From contig NZ_LT732529.1 of the NCBI RefSeq assembly GCF_900156865.1, positions 2,730,460 to 2,794,459 on the forward strand: a stretch of DNA of 64,000 nucleotides, written 5' to 3'. Below the pieces are notes generated by a model. The model had not been told where the DNA came from and did not search any database. It worked only from the letters and a program-made list of their open reading frames with translations. The position numbers and the translations under genes were made by a program. Positions 9,463 to 19,465 of this stretch are shown here, piece after piece. Every line of letters begins with the position of its first letter. Position 1 is the first letter of the stretch. The stretch comes from Litchfieldia sinesaloumensis. GTDB taxonomy: Bacteria; Bacillota; Bacilli; Bacillales; Bacillaceae_L.

Positions 9463-11934
9463 TTACGCACCTAATTCATCCCTTACGACTAATTCAATTG
9501 AAACTGGACCCAGTAGTCCCGAAGGAAGTCGTGCATCATCCATTTCATTCGCTCGACTGTTTGTGACATAAACAGTTAGGTGGTTCACACCATTAATTAA
9601 ATCTTTTGGATTTACTTCAAAGGAATACGGTGCCCACATTTTCACACCGATTTCTTTTCCATTAATCGATGCCTTTACGATTTCATACACTTCACCTAAA
9701 TGAAGAGTAACATTTACAATTGAACTTAAATCTTCTATTGCAAACTGATTTTCATAGACGACCTCTCCTGAGAAGGATTCCATCCCATCCCATTTTGTCC
9801 AGGATTCTAATTCTCTACCTGACCTATCTTCAACAATCCAATCATGTTCTATCGGGATTCTCTCAATTTTTAAATCTTCATTGGGACAAAGGACCTGTCC
9901 CTCTGTCCCATGTGCTGTGTCAATGGCATACACGATTGATGATCTTCGTTCGAGATTCAAAGGAACTGCTAATCTACTATTTTCCTGAAAAGGTTGTAGT
10001 TTCACGATTTCTCCTGTCCACGCATCCCATTTTTCAACTGTTCCTTCTTCCTTGAGATGTAAGGTTCCACTGTAATGATTTTCCCCTTCATTCACCAATA
10101 GGTAAAATAGCCTTCCTTCTTTTATAACCTTACTGACTCTGATATCTTTGCTGGCAGGATGAATGACAACCTCTTTGCGATGCAACTTGGAAAGTGCATT
10201 AACCACTTGTTCGATTTGTTGAATGACCTTCGCGCCTTGAATTGGTGAAGTTGATTCGTTCTCACTATGAACGATGACTTCTCCTCCACTTCTAATGAAG
10301 GTTACTAACTTATCAATTACTGATACATCTAGTTTTGTGCTATCTTCGACGATAATAGTTTGATAGGATTGATTCTGTATGTTTACTACTCCATCTACGA
10401 TTGAAGTTGAGGATAAGAACAACGATTCCTCCAGATAATTGAATTCCACTTGGTTTTCAAATAGTGGTTTCGCAATTTTCCATGGTAAATGGTCTTCGGT
10501 AGATAAAACAGCGACCCCTGTTTGATTTGTACTATCCGTCATTAACCAGCTTAATCGTTTCATATATTGTGCAAACTGCTTGTAATGTGGCCACCACAAA
10601 TTATTAGGACCGACATCTGGTGGACGCTCGTGACTTCTCCGTTGTCCATCTATCGAATAATAAAAAGCATGTGGACAAAGGAGATTAACTCCCCTCACTA
10701 ACAGCCAATCCATATACCACTTCATGTCACCAGGACTAAGAGCCCAGGGGCTTTCCTTACTACAAACTCCCAAAAACTCATTAAGATTTCTTCTTCTTCC
10801 CCTGTGTCTCGCTGAATCAGCAGAGCATTTACCAGCTGTAGAATGATGACCTTCCAATGCCTTTCCATCCTCAGGAGCGACCCAACGCCAAACGACATCC
10901 TGACCAGGGATTTGAAAATGTTCGAGTAACCCAATATCATCACTTGCCTCCGGATGGCCAGTTAGAGCAATCCCATGATTCGAACACCAGTCACTAATTT
11001 GCTTATAGTAGGCTTCGGTTAATCGCTTATTTACAGCTTTTCGATAATTTTTCCTAAGATTCTCGGTTTCAACTCCGACGTCAAACCATAAGGCAGGAAG
11101 CTGCACTTCCTTGTTTCCATTCTCTTTATAAAAGGACAGAAATTCTCTTGTCCAAGGCTTTAACTCTCTTGATGAACCTCTTCCTAAAATATCGGGTTCA
11201 TCGGTGAACATAGCAATAATTGTACTACCAAAATAGTTCTTCAATTTGTTGTAATATGTGTCATGGGTGATCTCGATAAATTTCCTCACGGCCTCTGGAT
11301 TCAGTAGATCAGTAGATGCTGGAGCATTCGCTTCACCGTCATCCTCACCAAAATGAATACCTCGAATATGACCTTCCGAGTACGTTTCAATAAAAACGAG
11401 AATAATCCAATCCCCCTCATCCGGAGGGCTAAAACTCACATGATCATTCTCAAAACGTAACACTTGCGATGTTGATAAATCTATTGAACTCACTGAAGTC
11501 TTTTTCACAGCTTGAGCTGAAACAAATGTCTCTCCCTCTGCTAAACCAATTTTTATCTTAGATTTATTTTCAAGAGGGTACTCGATCATCTTTAGGCCCC
11601 TACTTGCAAACTCAGGATTCTCTTTAACTACAAATCCTTTCGCTGATCCAGAAGGATACATTGCCTCATCGTACAAAATCACCGTCATGTCTAACCTTTT
11701 TGCTTTCTCGACTGCTGCTTGGACATATTCCATAAATGAATCTGACAAGTATTCAATTTCCTCGGGAATCCCTATTCTTGGATGAATTACAAATCCTGTT
11801 ACACCTTTATTATAAAAATCGTGGATTTGTCTCGTAATCTCTTCTTTTGTTAAATGATCATTCCAAAACCAAAATGGAATTGGCGTAAACTCCTCTGGTG
11901 GATGTACAAATTGCTGTTTCAATGTGTTAGGCAT
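9463..11934 (-). CDS. GH106-like glycoside hydrolase (putative alpha-L-rhamnosidase)
   Basis: 823 residues, no signal peptide. The opening HPPEEFTPIPFWFWND followed by an ITRQIHDFYNKGVTGFVIHPR segment is the pattern seen in GH106-like proteins (a PP...P.WFWN start and a GV.GF.IHPR strand). A TIM-barrel follows (VILYDEAMYPSG, AMFTDEPDI, ALTGHPEASDD), then a C-terminal beta-sandwich near 700-823 with VTLHLGEVYEIVKASINGKE, typical of GH2-like sugar-binding jelly rolls. GH106 enzymes release terminal rhamnose from RG-type pectins. Divergence from characterised GH106 enzymes cannot be judged here, so the activity is inferred from motifs and neighbours. GGAGTG lies upstream of the ATG; 58 bases separate it from the oxidoreductase. 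Confidence 0.6.
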   Translation of the reverse strand: MPNTLKQQFVHPPEEFTPIPFWFWNDHLTKEEITRQIHDFYNKGVTGFVIHPRIGIPEEIEYLSDSFMEYVQAAVEKAKRLDMTVILYDEAMYPSGSAKGFVVKENPEFASRGLKMIEYPLENKSKIKIGLAEGETFVSAQAVKKTSVSSIDLSTSQVLRFENDHVSFSPPDEGDWIILVFIETYSEGHIRGIHFGEDDGEANAPASTDLLNPEAVRKFIEITHDTYYNKLKNYFGSTIIAMFTDEPDILGRGSSRELKPWTREFLSFYKENGNKEVQLPALWFDVGVETENLRKNYRKAVNKRLTEAYYKQISDWCSNHGIALTGHPEASDDIGLLEHFQIPGQDVVWRWVAPEDGKALEGHHSTAGKCSADSARHRGRRRNLNEFLGVCSKESPWALSPGDMKWYMDWLLVRGVNLLCPHAFYYSIDGQRRSHERPPDVGPNNLWWPHYKQFAQYMKRLSWLMTDSTNQTGVAVLSTEDHLPWKIAKPLFENQVEFNYLEESLFLSSTSIVDGVVNIQNQSYQTIIVEDSTKLDVSVIDKLVTFIRSGGEVIVHSENESTSPIQGAKVIQQIEQVVNALSKLHRKEVVIHPASKDIRVSKVIKEGRLFYLLVNEGENHYSGTLHLKEEGTVEKWDAWTGEIVKLQPFQENSRLAVPLNLERRSSIVYAIDTAHGTEGQVLCPNEDLKIERIPIEHDWIVEDRSGRELESWTKWDGMESFSGEVVYENQFAIEDLSSIVNVTLHLGEVYEIVKASINGKEIGVKMWAPYSFEVNPKDLINGVNHLTVYVTNSRANEMDDARLPSGLLGPVSIELVVRDELGA

Positions 11935-11992
11935 TTTTTCACACTCCTCAATCTACAGTCCGTTCACAAATATGAATGTACTCGCAAGTAAA

Positions 11993-13273
11993 TTAATAGT
12001 TAACAAGATCCTCTACTCTTACCGCTTGCCCCGTATTAAGGGATATATTCCCTGCAATTCCTGTTAAAATAGACATGGTACCATCAACATGTGAAGCAGC
12101 ACGATTAAATTCATCTTTAACTGGGGTTCCAAAAAGGTCTTGAAGAAGAATAGGATCTCCACCACCATGCCCACCTTTTCCTTCAACTACCTCTACTTCA
12201 TAAGGCTTACCAAACATCGGCATAACAACAATTGATTTGTCCTTTACTCTTCCTTCATCATCCTTGCTTCCACCTGAATTAATGTAGGATTGTTCACGAA
12301 TTCGAACTTCGATCCTTCCTTTGGTTCCATTAAAGGAAACAATGTACCCCTCCCATGGGAGATATGCATTTAATGAGTAGTTAAGAATGGCTTTACTTTT
12401 ATATGTAACCATTACACCGAGTGTATCTTCTATGTTTATTCCATCTCCGAATACACTTTGGTCCCGTTGGTAGCCGTCTTCTTTCTCAGCATCCAAATAC
12501 ATGGATTTTAAATGTGGATTCCCTTCCAAGTCAATTGCAAATGGATCTTCTTTTGCAAACTTATTTCCATGTGCTCGTTGATAGAATTGTGTTACACCTC
12601 TTGCTTCAGCATTTTCTCTTCCATAAAATCGCAACCCACCGGCTGCATATACTGTCTCAGGTGTAGTACCTAACCAAAAATTAACTAAATCAAAATGATG
12701 AGTAGATTTATGTACAAGTAGTCCGCCACTATTTCGCTTATCACGATGCCATCTTCGGAAGTAGTCAGCCCCATGCTGTGTATCTAATGCCCACTCAAAA
12801 TTTACAGAGTTGACTTGGCCAATAACATCGTTCATGATAAGTTCCCGTATTTTTGTATTATGCGGAGCATAGCGATAATTGAACGCAACCCTAACTTCCC
12901 GTCCAGTTCGGTTTACAGCATCAATAATAGCCTGACATTTCTCGGCATCAATTGTCATTGGTTTTTCTGTAATGACATCACACCCTAACTCCAAAGCTTT
13001 AATAATGTACGTATGATGTGTACGGTCAACGGTTGTTACAATAACTGTATCTGGCTTTTCCTCTTCAATCATCTTTTCAAAATCAGTGTGTAAATACGTA
13101 TTAATTTTCGTGTGATTATATCTTTCTTCTAACAATTGATTTGCATAATCCATACGCGTTTGATTCAAGTCACAAAAAGCCACTAGTTTACAAGTTTCTT
13201 TGAAATCCCTTACAATTGCACCGTAGAAAAATTCCGCTCTTCCTCCTGTACCAATTAACACATATTTTTTCAT
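11993..13273 (-). CDS. Gfo/Idh/MocA family NAD(P)-dependent oxidoreductase
   Basis: The N-terminus MKKYVLIGTGGRAEF is a Rossmann dinucleotide-binding turn, and DVITEKPMTI carries the EKP motif of the Gfo/Idh/MocA fold; the remainder is the C-terminal alpha/beta substrate domain. Family members oxidise or epimerise sugars and sugar acids; the substrate is not evident, but first place in an operon with GH106-like and GH105 enzymes points to a rhamnose or uronate derivative. ATG 13273 is preferred over ATG 13288, because the GGGGAG binding site would lie inside the longer frame. A 73-base relic of a paralogue of this gene, with the same promoter, lies at 29270-29342. Confidence 0.85.
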   Translation of the reverse strand: MKKYVLIGTGGRAEFFYGAIVRDFKETCKLVAFCDLNQTRMDYANQLLEERYNHTKINTYLHTDFEKMIEEEKPDTVIVTTVDRTHHTYIIKALELGCDVITEKPMTIDAEKCQAIIDAVNRTGREVRVAFNYRYAPHNTKIRELIMNDVIGQVNSVNFEWALDTQHGADYFRRWHRDKRNSGGLLVHKSTHHFDLVNFWLGTTPETVYAAGGLRFYGRENAEARGVTQFYQRAHGNKFAKEDPFAIDLEGNPHLKSMYLDAEKEDGYQRDQSVFGDGINIEDTLGVMVTYKSKAILNYSLNAYLPWEGYIVSFNGTKGRIEVRIREQSYINSGGSKDDEGRVKDKSIVVMPMFGKPYEVEVVEGKGGHGGGDPILLQDLFGTPVKDEFNRAASHVDGTMSILTGIAGNISLNTGQAVRVEDLVNY

Positions 13274-13335
13274 CCCAAATCTCCCCATTCACACTTTAAT
13301 TTTTATTAAAGATAAATAATAGTTCCTCTTCTTTT

Positions 13336-13400
13336 AGATTAGTTTCTTCATGTATTTACTACAATAGGACAATTTTAAAAAGCCGGAAAACTGGATATTC
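13336..13400 (-). promoter_or_regulatory. Promoter of the oxidoreductase-GH106-GH105 operon, with upstream activator element
   Basis: Minus-strand -10 TAATCT (13336-13341) and -35 TTGTAG (13359-13364) are 17 bases apart. Upstream lie GTCC (13367-13370) and, exactly 24 bases further, GAATAT (13395-13400), followed by an A-rich tract. The same elements with identical spacing occur at 29388-29452. The conservation of spacing argues for one activator; which one is unknown (YesN is a candidate). Confidence 0.6.
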
Positions 13401-13505
13401 ATTTTTTGATTTTTTTATACTTTTTTAACTCACCTATATTTACTTAATTATTGATGAAAATATCTAAACAACCGAATAAGTTACACAGGTTGTCACGTAT
13501 CTCAC

Positions 13506-13540
13506 AAAAAACAAGCATACCCAATTTTGGATATGCTTGC
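13506..13540 (-). terminator. Rho-independent terminator after the small DUF6171-like gene
   Basis: On the minus strand GCAAGCATA ... TATGCTTG forms the stem around TCCAAAATTGGG, followed by TTTTTTG. It closes the long yesO-P-Q-L-abfA-small gene operon. Confidence 0.8.
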
Positions 13541-13546
13541 TTTCAC

Positions 13547-13810
13547 TTAATAGTCTATCTTCCCCCATTTAATCTTTTCAGGATTCGGACAGGATTTATG
13601 TTTAAATTTTGCTTGATAGTACACGATAAATCCACCATACCTACAAGTGGTTCCGTATTGAAGAGCGTGGCAGCTGCCACATTCCTTTAATCTAGAGTCA
13701 TAGATTTCATTGGTTACAAGTAACGAAGGATCCTCGTCTGCTTCAATTAAAAGCTCTTGAATGACCTCATCTGAAACAATGACTGATCCTAAACAGCCTT
13801 TACAAGTCAT
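13547..13810 (-). CDS. Small Cys-rich protein, DUF6171-like
   Basis: 87 residues with CKGC near the N-terminus, then CGSC, and two more Cys (TCRYG, KSCPNP), which suggests metal binding, probably zinc. The pattern resembles the short Bacillus family DUF6171 from memory; no function is known for it. It starts three bases after the stop of the arabinofuranosidase gene and lacks a strong ribosome binding site, so it is probably translated by coupling. A terminator follows. Being conserved at the end of a sugar operon does not by itself mean a role in sugar use. Confidence 0.6.
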   Translation of the reverse strand: MTCKGCLGSVIVSDEVIQELLIEADEDPSLLVTNEIYDSRLKECGSCHALQYGTTCRYGGFIVYYQAKFKHKSCPNPEKIKWGKIDY

Positions 13811-13813
13811 ATG

Positions 13814-15316
13814 TTAGTTACCACTGCTCGTCAAATCAAAGGCTAACGTTACAACAGATTTCGCCGGTAGTTGAACGTTCAGCTTATCTTCTACAAATGT
13901 TACACCATGGAACTCCTCTATTTTCACCTCATCTGGTTGATCAAATGTATTATGTGCATTCATACTTTCCGCTGTGAGAATGGTTCCAGTCATGCGTGTT
14001 TGTTGTAGTGCTAGCCCACGTAAATCTAAGTCAAGTTCTGCACCATTTTCATGATCAATATTACAAAGACTGATATGGATTTTTCCTTCATCATTCTTTG
14101 AAGCCGATACACTAACCTGAGGAAGCGTTTGACCGTCAAACTCATAGTTTCCATAAAATGAATCTACATCCAAACGCTCTGCATCTTGATGTACTTTAAA
14201 CATATCAAATACATGATATGTTGGTGTTAGGATCATTTTTTCACCTTCTGTTAGAATCATAGCTTGTAGGACATTAACAGTCTGCGCAATATTTGTCATC
14301 TGAACACGTTCAGCATGTTTATGGAAGATGTTAAAATGAAGACCCGCTACAAGCGCATCGCGCAGTGTGTTTTGTTGATACAAGAATCCTGGATTCGTAC
14401 CTTTTTCAACGTTAAACCATGTACCCCATTCATCAATAATGAGTCCTACTCGTTTTTTAGGGTCATATTGATCCATGATACTACTGTGTTTGGTAATTAA
14501 TTCGTCCATATGAAAGGCTTTTTTCATCGTAACAAACCATTCGTTTTCTTGGAAGTCAGTAGCAGAACCCTTGTCTGACCATTCACCAGGAACTGTATAA
14601 TAGTGGAGACTGAGTCCATCCATCATTCTGTGTGCATTTTTCATTAGCACTTCTGTCCAATGATAATCACTGGAGTTTGCACCACCAGCAATTTTGTAGA
14701 GTTTGTTTCCATTAAAGTTTCTGACGTATGTTTGGTATTGGCGGTAAAGATCTGCATAGTACTCGGCACGCATATTTCCTCCACAGCCCCAGTTTTCGTT
14801 TCCTACTCCAAAATAGGTTAACTTCCATGGCTCTTCTCTACCATTTTCTCTTCGCCAGTTTGCCATTGGGGATTCACCCTCAAAGGTCATATATTCTACC
14901 CATTCTGCCATTTCTTGGACCGTGCCACTCCCTACATTTCCACAGATATAAGGCTCACATTCTAATAACTCACATAAAAGCATAAACTCATGGGTTCCGA
15001 AATGATTGTTTTCGACAACACCGCCCCAATGCGTGTTTACCATTCGCTTACGGTTTTCCTTCGGTCCTACTCCATCCTTCCAGTGGTATTCATCCGCAAA
15101 ACAACCACCAGGCCAGCGTAACACTGGTATTTTAATATTCTTCAAGGCTGCTAGGACATCATTACGGATTCCTTCTGTATTTGGTATAGAAGAATCTTCC
15201 CCCACCCAAATTCCTTCATAAATACATCTTCCAAGATGCTCAGCAAAATGACCGTAAATATTTCGATTAATTTTCCCCCGCTGAATGTCTGTATTTACCA
15301 CAATCTTTTTTCCCAT
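13814..15316 (-). CDS. abfA: GH51 alpha-L-arabinofuranosidase
   Basis: Intracellular exo-enzyme that removes alpha-L-arabinofuranosyl residues from arabinan or arabinosylated pectin oligomers. Numbering from ATG 15316 (500 aa), the acid/base is E174 in [10 protein letters not shown] and the nucleophile E296 in IIDEWGTWF, with [13 protein letters not shown] as a further GH51 signature. ATG 15316 is preferred to ATG 15337 because AAGGAGGAG lies just before it. It follows yesL after a partial terminator, so its expression may be partly attenuated from the transporter genes. A second GH51 gene at 52452-53966 is clearly a different subgroup (GNEMDG versus GNENWG). Confidence 0.92.
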   Translation of the reverse strand: MGKKIVVNTDIQRGKINRNIYGHFAEHLGRCIYEGIWVGEDSSIPNTEGIRNDVLAALKNIKIPVLRWPGGCFADEYHWKDGVGPKENRKRMVNTHWGGVVENNHFGTHEFMLLCELLECEPYICGNVGSGTVQEMAEWVEYMTFEGESPMANWRRENGREEPWKLTYFGVGNENWGCGGNMRAEYYADLYRQYQTYVRNFNGNKLYKIAGGANSSDYHWTEVLMKNAHRMMDGLSLHYYTVPGEWSDKGSATDFQENEWFVTMKKAFHMDELITKHSSIMDQYDPKKRVGLIIDEWGTWFNVEKGTNPGFLYQQNTLRDALVAGLHFNIFHKHAERVQMTNIAQTVNVLQAMILTEGEKMILTPTYHVFDMFKVHQDAERLDVDSFYGNYEFDGQTLPQVSVSASKNDEGKIHISLCNIDHENGAELDLDLRGLALQQTRMTGTILTAESMNAHNTFDQPDEVKIEEFHGVTFVEDKLNVQLPAKSVVTLAFDLTSSGN

Positions 15317-15335
15317 ATTAAACTCCTCCTTATTC

Positions 15336-15372
15336 ATTAAAAATCGGGACCCAGTGTTTGAGTACCCGATTT
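15336..15372 (-). terminator. Terminator or attenuator between yesL and abfA
   Basis: Minus-strand stem AAATCGGG (15365-15372) with CCCGATTT (15341-15348) followed by TTTAATG. It overlaps the yesL stop codon and precedes the abfA ribosome binding site, so it probably only reduces read-through. Confidence 0.6.
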
Positions 15373-16012
15373 ATGATTGTTCTTGAAGCCAGAGCTTTGA
15401 CTTTTCATTCACCTTTTCAAACGCACGAATGGCAGGTTTCATGATAAATAGTGCCAATAAGTTCCCACTATAGAGAATAGTAATAGGTGGTGCAAAGGAT
15501 AATACAAAGAGAATACCAAAACTACCTATTAAAATATAAAAAGTAGATAAAGGATTCATAATCATAACAAAGAAGGAATTCTTAATGATTTGACTGATTT
15601 TCATGTCATAATGAACAAACATAGGAATGATATAGGATACCATTGAAACAAAAATAAATGTAATGATTACCAATGGTACATATAACATTGATACAATTTG
15701 ATTTGGAGCATTTAACACAAAATGAAAGTCAATGTATAAGACTAGACTACTCCCAACAAGTAAAAGCCCTAGTAGATTACTTTTTCCAAATTCACGCTTA
15801 TAGGACATCCAAAATGTTTTAAAGATGGAGACATCGTCTTCACCTTGTATCCATTTTCTCGCAACAGCAAAAAGGGCAACCGTTGCGGGAAAGAAACCAA
15901 AAATAACGAGACCTAATAGCGTAAACGAAATCCATAATAGATTTAAGAATGCTAGACGCGATATCCATTCTAGCAAACGATAAAAGCCTCCCATGATTCC
16001 TGCTGTTTCCAT
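15371..16012 (-). CDS. yesL: YesL family membrane protein (DUF624)
   Basis: 213 residues with GFYRLLEWISRLAFLNLLW at the N-terminus and GLVIFGFFPATVALFAVARKW, the hallmark of DUF624/YesL proteins; about five hydrophobic helices. YesL-like genes routinely accompany YesO-P-Q or LplA-B-C sugar importers, but their molecular role is unknown. AAAGGAGGA lies six bases before the ATG. Located between the YesQ-like permease and the arabinofuranosidase. A second YesL-like protein is encoded at 29729-30367. Confidence 0.88.
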   Translation of the reverse strand: METAGIMGGFYRLLEWISRLAFLNLLWISFTLLGLVIFGFFPATVALFAVARKWIQGEDDVSIFKTFWMSYKREFGKSNLLGLLLVGSSLVLYIDFHFVLNAPNQIVSMLYVPLVIITFIFVSMVSYIIPMFVHYDMKISQIIKNSFFVMIMNPLSTFYILIGSFGILFVLSFAPPITILYSGNLLALFIMKPAIRAFEKVNEKSKLWLQEQS

Positions 16013-16047
16013 CTGTAATCCTCCTTTGTTTATCCTCTAAGTTGTTT

Positions 16048-16068
16048 GCCACTCTTTAACAGAGTGGC
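16048..16068 (-). other. Intercistronic hairpin between yesQ and yesL
   Basis: GCCACTC and GAGTGGC pair around a seven-base loop; there is no T-tract. More likely an RNA processing or stabilising element than a terminator. Confidence 0.5.
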
Positions 16069-16086
16069 AGTTTGTTATTACCCAAA

Positions 16087-16932
16087 TTACCCCTTTAATC
16101 CACTCATACTGATACCTTCCACAACATGACGTTGGAAGATGAAGAACACGATAAAGACTGGAAGTAAAGTAACAACGGACATTGCAAACATTGCACCCCA
16201 GTTCGATACGGTTTCATTACTTAAGAACATATTTAATGCCATTGAAACGGTGTATTTGGAAGGCGAATTCAAGTATAGAACTGGCCCTAATAGATTTTCC
16301 CATGTCCAATAAAACGAGAAAATGGACGCTGTAGCTAATGCTGGTTTAATTAATGGCAAGATAATCTTCGAGAAAATCTTAAATGTATTACATCCATCAA
16401 TAATCGCAGCTTCATCAAGTTCTCTTGGAATTGTCCTAATAAATTGGACTAATAGGAAAATAAAGAATGGGTGCCCAAAATAAGCTGGGACTGCTAGTGG
16501 CTTAATTGAGTTAAGCCAATCTAACTTCGCGAATATGATATATTGTGGAACCATTAATACATCATGAGGAAGCATTAAGGTTACCATCATAATTCCAAAC
16601 CATAATGTTTTTCCCTTAAACTTTAATCGCGCAAATCCAAAAGCAATAAAAGCCGATGAAATAACCTGTCCGATTAATGTTAAGACAACAAGCACTGCCG
16701 TATTTTTAATAAACACTCCGAAAGAGTGCCCCCCAATTCCTTGCCAACCGTCAACAAAGTTTGTCCATATCCATGGATCCGGGATAAGTGATTTAGCTGT
16801 AATAAAAATCGTATCACTTGGTTTAAATGAACTCATTAGGAGCCAAATAACGGGATAAAGCATGACAATTGCAAACCCACCAACAAGTATGTGGTAAACC
16901 CACCATCTTGGTGTTTTTAGTTTTGCTTTCAT
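16087..16932 (-). CDS. yesQ: Carbohydrate ABC transporter permease (YesQ/MalG type)
   Basis: 281 residues, six predicted membrane helices. The cytoplasmic EAA loop, [20 protein letters not shown], docks the ATPase in CUT1 importers. It starts two bases after the stop of the yesP-like gene. Partners are the YesP-like permease and the YesO-like lipoprotein; no ATPase gene is nearby, as in B. subtilis, where the shared ATPase MsmX serves such importers. The likely cargo is RG-I oligosaccharide (inference from context). Confidence 0.92.
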   Translation of the reverse strand: MKAKLKTPRWWVYHILVGGFAIVMLYPVIWLLMSSFKPSDTIFITAKSLIPDPWIWTNFVDGWQGIGGHSFGVFIKNTAVLVVLTLIGQVISSAFIAFGFARLKFKGKTLWFGIMMVTLMLPHDVLMVPQYIIFAKLDWLNSIKPLAVPAYFGHPFFIFLLVQFIRTIPRELDEAAIIDGCNTFKIFSKIILPLIKPALATASIFSFYWTWENLLGPVLYLNSPSKYTVSMALNMFLSNETVSNWGAMFAMSVVTLLPVFIVFFIFQRHVVEGISMSGLKG

Positions 16933-16934
16933 TG

Positions 16935-17888
16935 TTATCTGCCTCCTTCCGATTCATAGTGAACCCAGAATTTCGATGTAGTGAAAATAATCACGGTTAA
17001 AATTCCTACAATTATGAGCATAATCCATGCCATTGCTGATGCATAACCCATGTTAAAGAATTCAAAACCTTGGATGAATAGATATAAAGAATAAAGTAGG
17101 GTACCATCTAATGGTCCACCTGTACCTTTTGAAATAATAAACGCTGGTACGAATGTCATAAAGGCTGCAATGGTTTGCATAACCGTATTAAATAGGATAA
17201 CTGGACTTAGCATCGGAAGGGTGATTTTGAGGAATTGCTGGATTCCATTCGCACCATCAACACTAGCAGCTTCATAATAACTTCTTGGAATACTCTTTAG
17301 TCCAGCTAAGAAAATTAGCATCGAAGAACCAAATTGCCAGACGGATAAAAAGATAAGCATCCATAAAGCGGCTGTTGGATCACCAAACCATCTTACTGTG
17401 GGAATTCCAATTAGTTCTAATAAGATATTAACAATACCTAAGTCTCCAAAGACATTTCGCCACATAATGGCAACGGCAACACTACCACCAATTAGTGACG
17501 GCAAATAAAATAGAGTTCGGTATAATCCAACCGCTTTGGAAGCCGTGTTTAACATCATCGCAATTAATAGAGCGAAAGCAAGTCTCAATGGTACTCCAGC
17601 AAACACATAAATAAGCGTGACTTTTAAGGATTGCCAATAACGAGGATCACCAGTAAACATTTTTTTATAGTTTTCTATACCAATCCATTTCGGTGGTGCA
17701 AATAAGTTATAGTTTGTAAATGATAGATATAAAGATGCAACGATTGGTATTAGCGTAAAGGCTAAGAATCCAATAATAAACGGACTTATAAACGCATAAC
17801 CCGTTAGATTTTCCTTGAAGGTTCGCATTTTTTTACTAACAGGACGAATAGGTATATTAGCGTTTTCCTTTACCACAGGTGTGCTCAT
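16935..17888 (-). CDS. yesP: Carbohydrate ABC transporter permease (YesP/MalF type)
   Basis: 317 residues. A short cytosolic N-terminus leads to [20 protein letters not shown] (first helix); five further helices follow. The EAA loop is [20 protein letters not shown]. Pairs with the YesQ-like permease directly downstream to form the membrane channel. AGGAGAT lies before the ATG. A strong hairpin at 17935-17964 separates it from the binding-protein gene. Confidence 0.92.
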   Translation of the reverse strand: MSTPVVKENANIPIRPVSKKMRTFKENLTGYAFISPFIIGFLAFTLIPIVASLYLSFTNYNLFAPPKWIGIENYKKMFTGDPRYWQSLKVTLIYVFAGVPLRLAFALLIAMMLNTASKAVGLYRTLFYLPSLIGGSVAVAIMWRNVFGDLGIVNILLELIGIPTVRWFGDPTAALWMLIFLSVWQFGSSMLIFLAGLKSIPRSYYEAASVDGANGIQQFLKITLPMLSPVILFNTVMQTIAAFMTFVPAFIISKGTGGPLDGTLLYSLYLFIQGFEFFNMGYASAMAWIMLIIVGILTVIIFTTSKFWVHYESEGGR

Positions 17889-17934
17889 GTTTTCATCTCC
17901 TTTTTCTCTGATTTGGTTTCCTAGATGAAAGGAA

Positions 17935-17964
17935 GATAGCTAATCTTATAGGGGATTAGCTATC
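17935..17964 (-). other. Intercistronic hairpin downstream of the YesO-like gene
   Basis: An 11-bp perfect stem (GATAGCTAATC with GATTAGCTATC) without a T-tract. Such structures after binding-protein genes usually protect the upstream mRNA so that the lipoprotein is made in excess of the permeases. Confidence 0.6.
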
Positions 17965-17977
17965 GTTTTGCTATGAA

Positions 17978-19288
17978 TTATTTATTTTGTGATAAGACGC
18001 TTTCTGCTTGTTGTCTAAATTGCTTCGCAGCATCTTCGACACTAAGTTGACCATAGTTCATTTGCTCAGATAAAGCATCAAGTGTTTCAATTACTTCACC
18101 AGCACCAACTGGGTCTGGACCATCAAAGCTTGAGCTATTACTATCAGCCCACTCGATATAATCAAATACTTGAACTTGTGCTTCACTTAGTTCCGGTTTA
18201 AGCGCTTCTTGTACCTTAGGAGAACCTGGTACTCCACGATCACCTAGGTTTAATTTATTAGCTTCAACATCATTAATCATGAAGTTGATAAACTTAGCAG
18301 CTTCTTCTTGGTGTTTTGAGTTACTCGCAATTGACCAGAACATACTTGGTTTCAAGTAGAGGCCTTTATCTGCTCCAGGTCCAGGCATACCTACCATTTC
18401 TAGCGGTCTATTTGCAACTTGTTGTAAACCTACGAATTGGTTTGACCATTGGAAAATTCCAATTGCATCTTCAGTAACTACAGGGTCATCTTCAATTCCT
18501 TTTAACTGTGCTAAATAGTCAGGAGTTGGTGTAGAACCATCTTTAACCATACCTGAGTGCATTTCGAAGAAGTCGATAAATAATTGGTCATCATCATACC
18601 CCAATCCAGTACCATCGCTACTGAAAAGAGTTTTGCCTAATGTTCTTAAGTAATAGTTAAAGAACACATCAGCTTTCATTCCTGTGTCCATATAGATACC
18701 AGCATCTTTTGCTTTTTTAGCTATATCTTTATAATCATCCCATGTCCAATCTTCAGGAATACTGTCTACACCAATTGACTTTAGTAATGCAGGGTCATAA
18801 TGAAAACCTACAGCATTCATCCCTGTACTTATTCCTGCTAGCTTACCATCTAACTCACCAGCACTTACATAGTTATCAGATAAATCACTTGTATCAATTT
18901 GGTTACCTACAAACGGAGTTATATCTGCTAACTGGCCATTTTGACCGTATTGAGAGATATACGATAAATCCATTTGGACAATATCAGGTAATTCTTTTGC
19001 TGCAGCTTGAGGGGCAAGCTTCTTCCAGTAATCATCCCAAGCAGCATATTCAGCTTCGATTTTCACATTTGGATTTTGTTCTTCATACTTTTTAATGATT
19101 TCAAGTGTGTAATCATGACGTGGCTGTGATCCCCACCAAGCAATACGGAGTGTAACCTTATCATCTTTACTGTCGCCTCCATCTTTGCTTCCCTTGGAAT
19201 CATCACCTCCAGTTGAATTACTTCCACTACATGCCGCTAATGACGCTACTAAAAACAAAGAAACAAGTAGTACTAAGAATTTCTTCAT
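17978..19288 (-). CDS. yesO: Sugar ABC transporter substrate-binding lipoprotein (YesO-like)
   Basis: 436 residues. The signal peptide ends in LAAC with C20 as the lipidation site; a Ser/Gly/Asp-rich linker leads to a type-I solute-binding fold (VTLRIAWWGSQPRHDYTLEII, DIVQMDLSYISQYG). It captures oligosaccharides for the YesPQ-like permeases. AGAAGGGGGAAAAAGG precedes the ATG. It is closely similar to the binding protein encoded next door at 19466-20773, and both share the WWG.QPRHDYTL opening. The leader contains a cre-like site. Confidence 0.92.
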   Translation of the reverse strand: MKKFLVLLVSLFLVASLAACSGSNSTGGDDSKGSKDGGDSKDDKVTLRIAWWGSQPRHDYTLEIIKKYEEQNPNVKIEAEYAAWDDYWKKLAPQAAAKELPDIVQMDLSYISQYGQNGQLADITPFVGNQIDTSDLSDNYVSAGELDGKLAGISTGMNAVGFHYDPALLKSIGVDSIPEDWTWDDYKDIAKKAKDAGIYMDTGMKADVFFNYYLRTLGKTLFSSDGTGLGYDDDQLFIDFFEMHSGMVKDGSTPTPDYLAQLKGIEDDPVVTEDAIGIFQWSNQFVGLQQVANRPLEMVGMPGPGADKGLYLKPSMFWSIASNSKHQEEAAKFINFMINDVEANKLNLGDRGVPGSPKVQEALKPELSEAQVQVFDYIEWADSNSSSFDGPDPVGAGEVIETLDALSEQMNYGQLSVEDAAKQFRQQAESVLSQNK

Positions 19289-19308
19289 CCTTTTTCCCCC
19301 TTCTCTTT

Positions 19309-19324
19309 ATGAAAGTGTTTACAT
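19309..19324 (-). promoter_or_regulatory. cre-like site in the yesO leader
   Basis: ATGAAAGTGTTTACAT matches WTGNAANCGNWNNCWW except for T instead of C at position 8. It lies 21 bases before the yesO start codon, where CcpA would block elongation. A nearby inverted repeat GAATTTAAAATTC (19355-19367) may be an additional operator. Confidence 0.5.
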
Positions 19325-19410
19325 TTCTATTATGAGGCTAAATCAAAATAGTCTGAATTTAAAATTCCGTTCAGTTTGTTTAAAAATCAGACATTTATGT
19401 AAAATACACA

Positions 19411-19456
19411 AAAATGCTCAAATGAACAATGTTACTCTTGGTCATTTGAGCATTTT
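19411..19456 (-). terminator. Bidirectional terminator after the second binding-protein gene
   Basis: AAAATGCTCAAATGA (19411-19425) pairs perfectly with TCATTTGAGCATTTT (19442-19456), with T-runs on both strands. It insulates the yesMN-binding protein operon from yesO. Confidence 0.8.
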
Positions 19457-19465
19457 TTTAAATGA

